In this document: positions 24,691 through 32,300 of the stretch, piece by piece
Layout of the letters: every line of letters starts with the position of its first letter
How positions within the stretch are numbered: position 1 is the first letter of the stretch
Assembly (NCBI GenBank): GCA_019113025.1
Contig: DXIF01000246.1
Coordinates: 1 to 35,635 of the forward strand
Direction of reading: 5' to 3'
Length of the DNA stretch: 35,635 nt
Source: Candidatus Anaerobiospirillum stercoravium
GTDB lineage: Bacteria > Pseudomonadota > Gammaproteobacteria > Enterobacterales > Succinivibrionaceae
The notes under the pieces: generated by a model
What the model was told of the DNA's origin: nothing
Database searches by the model: none
Seen by the model: only the letters and a program-made list of their open reading frames with translations
Translations under genes and position numbers: made by a program

Positions 24691-25865
24691 GTCACAACGA
24701 GAGGGCGGCTCCTGTTTCGGCTCCCGCCTCGGCTCCTGTTTCAGCTTCAGTTCAGGCTACGGCTTTAGTTCAAGCTCCAGCCACGCCTGATGTGGTGCCG
24801 CGCGCCTTACGGGCTTTGGTGGGCTGGGCGCAGCAGCTTATTAAGACGCGCGCGCAAGAGTTGTCCTTGGCTGAGCTCATTCGGCACATTAAGGTGCTAA
24901 GCCCATTAGCTGAGCCCATCCGCTATCACTATCAGATTGCGCTGACCCCTCAGACTTGCCTCCTAGCGCAGGTTAAGCTCTTAGATAATGGTCAGGTTGA
25001 GCTCAGCGTTTATTTTCCAAGCCTAGTGAGCCTTGATGGGCCCTTGCCTTTAGAGCTGTTGCAAGAGCTCTATCGGCAAAAGCAAGATGGGCAGCACTCC
25101 ATGCTCGACTTTATTCGCCTGCTGAGCGAGCGCTTAAGCCAGCTCTATGGGCGCAGCCTGCAGCTGACCTCGGGGCAGAGCGTGCATCATGCTGGGCTTT
25201 ATCAGGATTTGAGCTTGGCCTTAGTCGGGGCTAATGAGGACTTTTCCTATCAGCTGCCGCCTGCGCTGTTGTGCGGTGCTTTAAGCGCGCTCAAAGCCTT
25301 AGATCAAGGCGGAGCGCGCAGCTTAGAGCGTTTGTTGCAACAGGTGTTAGGCTGCCCGGCGTGTATTGTCGAGCGGGTCTTTTCGTTCTATCAGCTGCCA
25401 ACGCCCATGAGAACTTGTCTGGGTCAGGCCAATTGCACTTTGGGCCAAGATAGCCTTTTGGGCGACCACTATCCTTCGACGCAGCGGCGCTTTGCCCTGA
25501 TTTTAGGCCCGCTTGATTACGAGCAATTGGTACAGCTCCAGCCGGGGCAGCCTGGGCACCGCTTGATTAAGCGTCTTTTGGCCCTTGCTTTAGGCCCGCG
25601 CAGCTTAGAGTGCGTGGTCGAGTATCGTCTGCGCAAGTGCCAAGCCCGGCCCACCGCGCTCAATGGGCATTTTGCTTTGGGGCGGGGTACTATTTTGTGC
25701 GCGCCGCCGCATCAGGAAATGGTGGCGCCGAGCGCGTCCTCACGCCAAGAGAGTGCGGCGCCGCGGACAGCGCAAAGTACGCCGCCGCGTGCTAAGGGCG
25801 CTGACTGGGCGCAGTCCTATTGGTCCTGGTATGAGCTGATGGGGCTTGAGCAAGCTGTGCGCTAG
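24678..25865 (+). CDS. tssG: T6SS baseplate protein TssG
   Basis: This 395-residue protein overlaps tssF by 13 bases. Its ribosome-binding site AGGAGGTG lies inside the tssF coding sequence. The TssG core includes SLDGPLPLELLQELYRQ, then DFIRLLSERLSQLYG, and a C-terminal WSWYELMGL. TssG binds TssF in the baseplate wedge. It is longer than most family members (about 300-360) because of Ala/Val/Pro-rich sequence at the N terminus (about 10-40) and a Ser/Ala/Pro/Arg-rich stretch near the C terminus (about 345-378). Assignment rests on the weak family motif plus position directly after tssF. Confidence 0.85.
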   Translation: MDALGHNERAAPVSAPASAPVSASVQATALVQAPATPDVVPRALRALVGWAQQLIKTRAQELSLAELIRHIKVLSPLAEPIRYHYQIALTPQTCLLAQVKLLDNGQVELSVYFPSLVSLDGPLPLELLQELYRQKQDGQHSMLDFIRLLSERLSQLYGRSLQLTSGQSVHHAGLYQDLSLALVGANEDFSYQLPPALLCGALSALKALDQGGARSLERLLQQVLGCPACIVERVFSFYQLPTPMRTCLGQANCTLGQDSLLGDHYPSTQRRFALILGPLDYEQLVQLQPGQPGHRLIKRLLALALGPRSLECVVEYRLRKCQARPTALNGHFALGRGTILCAPPHQEMVAPSASSRQESAAPRTAQSTPPRAKGADWAQSYWSWYELMGLEQAVR

Positions 25866-26004
25866 CTCAAGGAGCACCCTGCTAAGGCGGGGAAGTGTTG
25901 TGCTAATATGATGAGGTATCAGGCCCTCAAACGGGCTTGAGTCGCAGACAGTACCAGTTGTGATCGTCTTTGTGGAAGGCTGAGCTGGTGCTAAGGAGGC
26001 TAAG

Positions 26005-26292
26005 ATGATGCCGACGGCAACTTTAACCAATGCGACCGCTACTGCTGATGTTGTGGTCGCAGTAGGAATGCCCAATCGTTTGTGTAATGGTATTCCTATC
26101 GCCTGCATCGGGGATATGGTGACAGGTTCCGTGGTCACGGGTACGTTAGCCGTGTCCACGGCGGTGACCCGCGTCATGGCCGGGCGCCCGATTGGCAACA
26201 TTACCTCGCAGGTTGTGGGCGTCAATCCCATCACCGGAATTCCGGTGACGACGGCCATTGCGCTAAGCCCTAATGTTACACGCTTAATCTAA
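26005..26292 (+). CDS. PAAR-like small protein in the T6SS cluster
   Basis: This is a 95-residue protein with a textbook ribosome-binding site (AAGGAGG, 5 bases upstream of the first of two ATG codons). The repeated short-strand pattern resembles PAAR spike-tip proteins: VAVGMPNRLCNGIPIACIGDMV, where G-x-P-I-A-x2-GD is PAAR-like, then a second copy AGRPIGNITSQVVG and a third GIPVTT. PAAR proteins cap the VgrG spike and sharpen it. The His/Cys residues that usually bind a metal ion are mostly absent; only Cys27 and Cys34 are present and there is no His. It has no effector extension. An alternative is an unrelated beta-rich structural protein. Confidence 0.6.
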   Translation: MMPTATLTNATATADVVVAVGMPNRLCNGIPIACIGDMVTGSVVTGTLAVSTAVTRVMAGRPIGNITSQVVGVNPITGIPVTTAIALSPNVTRLI

Positions 26293-26315
26293 TAAGCCCC
26301 TGTGAGGAGGTACTC

Positions 26316-27050
26316 ATGCCCGGCAGCACGCACCATCAAGGTCAAACTAGCTCTGTTAAGCCGTGGGGATGGCGGGCGGTGGAACTGTGCGGCGTGCTGG
26401 GCCTGATGCTTGGCACCGGTTGCTCGGCTAGCCGAGTCAATCTTGATGTTTATCTCTCCCCTGAGGTGGCGCAAACCTTTGGCGAAGTGCCGTCATTAGA
26501 GGTTGATGTGGCGGGCGTGACCGCGCAGCAAAAAAAGGCTTTAGAGCAAACCTCGGTTGAGCAGTACTTTGCCCCTGAGAGTTTGTTACGTCGTAGTATT
26601 CAGCCCGTGACTTTATACTTTTCGCCGCTGCAACAGCGCCCTTACAGTATTGACAAGAGCTTTGCTGCTTGGGACTTGTGGCAACAGCGCGGAGCTGAGT
26701 TCGTCTTGGTATTGTGTAATTTGCCCCAGCTTAATGCGGCTTACGCCCAAGAAGGTGCGGCCCCGGATAGTCGCATGCTCTTTATTGAGATGCATGATGG
26801 CTTTATCAAGGATAGCTCGTCGCATGTGGTTGAGATTACCTCAAGTGGAGTGATCAAGGTGGCAGACGAGCCTGAGGTCGAAACTGATAGTAGTGAGCCA
26901 AGCTGGGCGCATCAGGCTCAAGCGCAGGCACAGGCGGCGGCCGATGCGGCAGAAGCGGCCGCGGCGGCGCGAGCATTAAGCGATGCCCCGTCAGCTCTTG
27001 AGCTTGATCACAGCGCAGCCGGGCTGTTGGAGCCCATTGTTTTGGAGTAA
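26316..27050 (+). CDS. Predicted lipoprotein in the tssJ position
   Basis: This 244-residue protein has a signal peptide (hydrophobic about 22-34) and a probable lipidation Cys36 in LGTGCSAS. The lipobox is imperfect because Leu is at -4 and Gly at -3. The T6SS lipoprotein TssJ, which anchors TssM to the outer membrane, is usually encoded immediately before tssK, as here. The mature sequence (VPSLEVDVAGV, YFAPESLLRRS, AWDLWQQRGAEFVLVLCNLPQ) does not obviously match TssJ, and it is longer than usual. An Ala/Gln-rich tail occupies about 200-225. It may be TssJ or another T6SS-associated lipoprotein. GAGGAGGT gives a strong start, and tssK begins 5 bases after the stop. Confidence 0.6.
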   Translation: MPGSTHHQGQTSSVKPWGWRAVELCGVLGLMLGTGCSASRVNLDVYLSPEVAQTFGEVPSLEVDVAGVTAQQKKALEQTSVEQYFAPESLLRRSIQPVTLYFSPLQQRPYSIDKSFAAWDLWQQRGAEFVLVLCNLPQLNAAYAQEGAAPDSRMLFIEMHDGFIKDSSSHVVEITSSGVIKVADEPEVETDSSEPSWAHQAQAQAQAAADAAEAAAAARALSDAPSALELDHSAAGLLEPIVLE

Positions 27051-27055
27051 GTCGC

Positions 27056-28465
27056 ATGCACTTTACATCACCGGTGCACTGGGCTGAGGGCTTGTTCTTG
27101 CAGCCTCAGCATTTGCAGCGTTTTCAGCGCAATGTGGCTCAAGATAGTTATGCCTTATTTGCGCTGCATCAGCCTTATCCCTATGGCGTGATTGAGCTTG
27201 AGCTCAATGAAGAGGCGTTGTCAGAACAGCGTGTGGTGGTTACCAAGCTCAAGGCCGTGCTCCCAGATGGTACTTTATTGGATGTGCCCCATAATGCCGC
27301 GCTGGCGCCTTTGCAGTTGTCAAGCGAGAAAATGCGCGCAGCGCCGTTAGAGGCCGAGCGTGCCGTTGAGATTTGTTTGTGCGTCCCGATGCTGTCAGCT
27401 CAGCACAGCAATATCGCAGAAGCAGAAGGGCAAGATAGCAGCGGCCGCTATCTCTTGGCCACGCAAGAGGTCGCAGATGAAAATAGCGGCGGCGGGAGCC
27501 GGGAGATTGCGCTGGTAGTGCGCCGTTTTAATGCCTTTTTGTGCGAACGCAGCCAAGTACCGGCCCATGCCGTCGCGCTGCCTTTAGTCCACGTTACTTG
27601 GGCCGATAATGCCCAAGGGCGCTTAAGCTTGGTCTTAGACCAGCACTATATGCCGCCGTATCTTACGCTCTCGGCCACCTGTCCGCTCCTAGCGTTAAGC
27701 CAAGACTTGCTCTTGAGCCTGCGGCATCAGCAATTGCAGTTGCAGCACCAATTAAGTGAGCAAGCCGTAGAGAGCAAGGTCTTAACCGCCTCTGAGGTGA
27801 TTGAGCTGCAAGTTTTGGCGGCGCTGACGGGCTTTGGGGCGCGGGCGCAATGCTTCTTACAGCCCCAACTTTTAAGTCCCTTTGCCCTGTATTTAGAGCT
27901 GGTGGAACTGCTATCTCGCCTGAGTATCTTACGGCCGCAAGTGAGCTTACAGATTCCGCCGTATGAGCACGATAATGCTTGGCCCGCTTTTGAGCAGGTG
28001 ATGCGCTTGATTCGGCTCTTCTTGCGCGAGGATACGGCCGGACAGTGCCAGATTTTTGATTTTGTGGTGCAAAGCCCCAATACTCAGCACTTGCAACTTA
28101 GTGACCGCACCTTGCTGCAAAGCTCTGAGATTTATTTGGCGCTGCAGCTTGATCTGATTGCCTCCAATGAACGTGCCTTATCCTTGGCCCAAGTGGCGCA
28201 ATTTATTGAGTCAGGTGACAACTTCCGTCTGTTAGACCCTGCTTCGTATCGTGAGCGCATTCGCGGCGTCAAGCTGTCCTATCTGCGCTATCCGCCTAAC
28301 TACTTACCCCAGAGCAATTTCAATCTCTTATTTCGGCTCAAGACCGATGAGTCGGTGCGGGTGTGGCACTACATCATGGATGAGCAAGCCTTGCTCTTAG
28401 ACTACGACCCGACGCTATGGGGCCCGATTAAGGCTCAGCTCATAGTGGTCACCAAGCCCCAGTAG
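27056..28465 (+). CDS. tssK: T6SS baseplate protein TssK
   Basis: This 469-residue protein opens with PVHWAEGLFLQPQHLQRFQR, the TssK N-terminal hallmark. TssK links the baseplate wedges to the membrane complex through TssL and TssM. The length is typical (about 440-450). It starts 5 bases after the preceding lipoprotein gene, so they are co-translated or tightly coupled. No internal low-complexity insert is obvious apart from a short Ser/Gly-rich patch around residues 120-150. Confidence 0.93.
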   Translation: MHFTSPVHWAEGLFLQPQHLQRFQRNVAQDSYALFALHQPYPYGVIELELNEEALSEQRVVVTKLKAVLPDGTLLDVPHNAALAPLQLSSEKMRAAPLEAERAVEICLCVPMLSAQHSNIAEAEGQDSSGRYLLATQEVADENSGGGSREIALVVRRFNAFLCERSQVPAHAVALPLVHVTWADNAQGRLSLVLDQHYMPPYLTLSATCPLLALSQDLLLSLRHQQLQLQHQLSEQAVESKVLTASEVIELQVLAALTGFGARAQCFLQPQLLSPFALYLELVELLSRLSILRPQVSLQIPPYEHDNAWPAFEQVMRLIRLFLREDTAGQCQIFDFVVQSPNTQHLQLSDRTLLQSSEIYLALQLDLIASNERALSLAQVAQFIESGDNFRLLDPASYRERIRGVKLSYLRYPPNYLPQSNFNLLFRLKTDESVRVWHYIMDEQALLLDYDPTLWGPIKAQLIVVTKPQ

Positions 28466-28530
28466 GGGGCAGTAGGGGCCAGTAGGCTGGGAAATGGCAG
28501 CATGGATCTGCTCGGCAAGGGGCCTCTTAT

Positions 28531-28560
28531 GAAAGCATAAGGCTTGAGAGCATAAGACTT
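28531..28560. repeat. 15-bp imperfect tandem repeat before tssL
   Basis: GAAAGCATAAGGCTT (28531-28545) is followed directly by GAGAGCATAAGACTT (28546-28560), with 13 of 15 bases matching. Just upstream, at 28459-28487, are three CAGTAGG motifs. Both lie in the 113-base tssK-tssL spacer. Confidence 0.75.
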
Positions 28561-28578
28561 TACGGCACGAGGGAAAGG

Positions 28579-29298
28579 ATGGTATCGGCTATGGCCGCGG
28601 ACAATACTGAGAGCTCCTTTGATTTAACCGGCTTGTTGCAACCGTTACTGAGCAAGCTTTGTGAGTTTTATGCCTTTAAGCAGGTGGGGCAAGAAGTGCC
28701 CTATGAGCTGTTATATGGCGAACTCAAAAATGAGCTCAATGCCTTATCGCTGCGCTGCAGTGCCTCGCCGCTGTTACAACAACGCTATGCCCAAGTTGAA
28801 CAGGTGGTAGTCTTCTTTATTGATTACACCGTCAAAGAAGGCCAATTTAGCTACTCGGCTCAGTACGAGGAAATGGCGCGCTCGTTTCACGAGTACTCAG
28901 GCGACGAAAAGTTTTTTGACTTGCTCGATGCCACCTTAAACCAAGGGACCGATCTTGAGCTGTTGCGGCTGTTTTATCTGCTGCTGGGGTTGGGCTTTGA
29001 TGGCATCTTCAAGCGCGACCGCCCTTATGTGCATGAGCTGATGCATAAAATCAAAGAGCTGCTGCCGCCTAGTTTTGCGGTGCAAAGTAAGGCGTTGTGC
29101 CCCGAGGACAGCGCCTTGAGCGCTGCGCCACCGCGCCCCTGGTGGCGCCAATTCACCTTGAAAAAGCTGGTGGTACTGCTCATCGTCCTTACCATCTTGG
29201 CTTGGGCCTTTAATTTTTCGGCGCTGTACCACGCCATCAATCCCTTCCTTGAGGCAGTCGATGCGGCGGCTCACAGCTCCAACCCTTATAGCAGCTAA
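28579..29298 (+). CDS. tssL: T6SS inner-membrane protein TssL (DotU family)
   Basis: This 239-residue protein has a helical cytoplasmic domain (for example DEKFFDLLDATLNQ and LLRLFYLLLGLGFDGIF) typical of TssL/DotU. It ends with one transmembrane helix at about 195-215 (KLVVLLIVLTILAWAF) and a short periplasmic tail. No peptidoglycan-binding domain follows, so anchoring would need another protein. TssL forms the inner-membrane part of the T6SS trans-envelope complex with TssM and recruits TssK. The order tssK-tssL-tssM is canonical. The start at 28579 has a purine-rich stretch very close upstream; an ATG at 28591 is an alternative. Confidence 0.88.
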   Translation: MVSAMAADNTESSFDLTGLLQPLLSKLCEFYAFKQVGQEVPYELLYGELKNELNALSLRCSASPLLQQRYAQVEQVVVFFIDYTVKEGQFSYSAQYEEMARSFHEYSGDEKFFDLLDATLNQGTDLELLRLFYLLLGLGFDGIFKRDRPYVHELMHKIKELLPPSFAVQSKALCPEDSALSAAPPRPWWRQFTLKKLVVLLIVLTILAWAFNFSALYHAINPFLEAVDAAAHSSNPYSS

Positions 29299-29337
29299 GC
29301 AGCAGTCTTAAGTTTAACCTGGCGGAGGACGTAACTC

Positions 29338-32300
29338 ATGGGCACCAATGAGAGCCTATTTGCCACTATCAGTACTTGGCCTTGGTATTTGACCTTATTG
29401 GCCGCACTGATGGGACTGATCGTAGTCTTAGTGGTGCTTTTTGTCCTGTTGCGGGTGAGCTTGGGGTTATTAGGGCGCTATCGCAAGCAGCGCGAAGTGC
29501 GTTCCTTACATCAAGACCTGATGATTTGGTCGCGCCTGTCGGCCTTGGTGCGCGGCGGCAAGTACGCGCAGCAAGCCAAAAAGGAGCTGAGTGTTCAGCT
29601 GCATGTGATCGATCAGTGCTTTAGTGCTGGGCTTAAGCATGTGCACCAGCACCGCCACTTAGGCAAACAGCAGCCGTGGGTGTTATTGGTCGGTGAGCCG
29701 CAAGCAGGCAAGTCGAGTTTGCTGCGCCACAGCGCCTTGGATTGGCGCTATCAGCGCGCCCGCGAGGACAGCTCCGCTAGCACCGCGTCCCAAGATGCCG
29801 CGTCCAGTACCGCGTCCAGCACCGCGCAGGCTCCAGCCCCCCAAGCAGCTCCAGCTGCCGCGCCTCAGAGTGCGCCGCGCGCCAGTATGCCGCTGCAAAT
29901 AGTGGTCGGTCCCGAGGCAGTGATGGTCGAAGTTTCCGGGCGCATCTTCTTTGATGCTTGGGCTGAGGGCTCGGGCGCAGAATTTGACCACATTATTGAG
30001 CTTATTGCGCGCAATCACCGGGGGCGCAGCCTGCCGTTGCATGAGATCATGCTCTGTATTCCGGCCGATGCTTTATTAGCGGACTCTGCGGAAATTACCC
30101 AGCGCAAGGCGGCTTTGATCTCCGATGCGTTATTGCAGGTTACCACTGAGCTTAAGATGCACCTGCCGGTGACGGTCATGGTCACCAAATTAGATGAGGT
30201 ATTAGGCTTGCGCGAGTATGGCGCTGCTTTGAGTGATGCCTTAGCTATGCAGGCGCTCGGCTTTAGCCTGAAAGAGGATGAGACCTATACCGGGGCGCAG
30301 CTGCAAGATTTTTTTAGTGAGATCACGCAGCGCTTACAAGAGGGCGTCTTTGACCTGATGCTCAGCCCTGAGGTTTTAGCGCTCAATACTCAAGGACGCT
30401 CGCGCCTTGATAAGAGCGCGCTGATTTATCTTTTTGCGCAAAACTTTGCCGCCTTGGAGCCGCAGCTTAAGTTCTATCTCAACACCATCTTTGCCCCAGA
30501 CGGCGCGCTGCCTCAGCATAAGGTCATGCTCAAGGGCGTTTATTTTTGTTCAGCCTTAGACCAAGGCGTGTGCTTTAATGCCGACTTTGCCGCCTTAACC
30601 CAGCGCCCCATTGACGATGCCCTATACTTTGATCGCAGCGTAGTGCGTGCGCAATCAGAAGGGAGCGAACTTTCTTGGGCGCCCGCAAGCACCCGCTCAT
30701 ACTTTATCAAAGAGGCGCTCTTGCGCTGCTTAGTCCCGCAAGTGACGGCCGCGGCCCGTTACAATCGGAGCGGGCGCTATTATCAGCAGTTGCCGTGGCT
30801 CATGGGCGCAGGCGTCTGCGCCGCTTTATCGGTGATTGCGCTTTATGGCGCGTTGTGGCAGGCACCGCAGCTTGCGCGCGCGCTGCATGATGACACGCTC
30901 TACTATCAGAGCTTAGCGCAGCTCTTGGCCCAAGATGTGGTCGATGAGGCGGCGCTGTTTGGCTTAGATCGTTCGAGCAAACCTAACACCTACTTTGACG
31001 AGGCGATGCCGCGGGTCAGTGCCTTAACAACCCGCCTTAACTTCTTTGCCCAAAATCATTTACGCCTCAAGATGGATGAGCAGCTCCCGTGGACTTTTTA
31101 TCCTTGGAGCTATATCTTCTTTGCCGGGCCGCACACCGCCATGCCCGCGCGCTACTTCATCTACGACCAAGTTCAGACCAAAATGGTCTATTTGCCTTTA
31201 GTGCAGACGGTTGAGCGCTATCTGGCGTGGCACTATCAGGAGCCATACTCCTATCAAAAGCGTAATGCGCTCTTTGCGCTCTTAGAAATTGCTTCATTTA
31301 ACGATCTCAACGCAGGATCTCAGGCCAACCAAGCCTATAACGCGCAGATCATGGCGTCCTTTTTGGACTATCTCTACCCTCAGCTAGGCGCCAACCTCCA
31401 GCGTGAGCTGAGCTACTTCATGCCCGAGTACGATTACTACGCCCAGGCTACCAACGATCTCATCGTCTTTGATGTCTTCTATCAGCAGCTGTGTGAGCGC
31501 AGCATTACTGACTTTTTGCAGCAATGGCAGCGCCTGAGCAATTATCCCGAGAGCAAGTATCAGCAGCTCAAAGAGCAAATTCAACACTTTGCCGCCTTAG
31601 AGCAAAGACGGCAGGCCTTAGAGCGCATCGGCGCAAAATATTCAGGCTTACAAACAGTGCCTGAGCTCATCGTGTTCAATGATCAAGTACGGGCTTGGCG
31701 TGAGAGCTTATTGCGCTCTTATGCCCAGATTCAGCCGTGGCTGCCTCAAGAGGTGGTGACGGTGCAGCACCAATTGGATTCAGGTGCGCTTGCAGGCGTG
31801 AAGCCAGCAGTAGCGCCCACAGCGCCCGCAACCCCCGCACCCGCAGCAGTCCTAGGTCAGAGTCCTAAGGATAAGGTGCCGCCTAACGCCAATGAACACC
31901 AAGTCAGTGCCGCTGTTGCCATGTCCTTGCAAGCGCAGCTGGCCTCAGCTTACGAGCAGCAACAACAGCAGCTGAAGGATGATTTGACCCAATTGCAGCC
32001 GATGCGGGCGGCGCTGCAACACACGCGCTTGATGCAACATGCTCCGGCTGAAAGTCGTGCGACCGCGCGCCGCGCTGATAGCGCACCGTTAGCTCAATCG
32101 CACGCCCAGGGGGCGAGATCTGACCTAGGCAGTGCCAATTTGGATCAAGTGCGAGAGCAGATTAGTGCTGACCTGAAGCAAGACTATGAACAAATCAATA
32201 TGCTGTTGCAGCAGGTTTTTGCCGGTCCGCTCTTGTGCTTAGCCGCGCCCGAACCAAATACCGTGCAATCAGCAGGAGCCACGCTGCCGCAGACATTAGC

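Noticed and set aside
25740-26258. Minus-strand frame of 172 codons across the tssG end and the PAAR-like gene
   Set aside because: It is antisense to two better-supported genes, is Thr/Val/Pro-rich as a mirror of their codons, and has no family motif.
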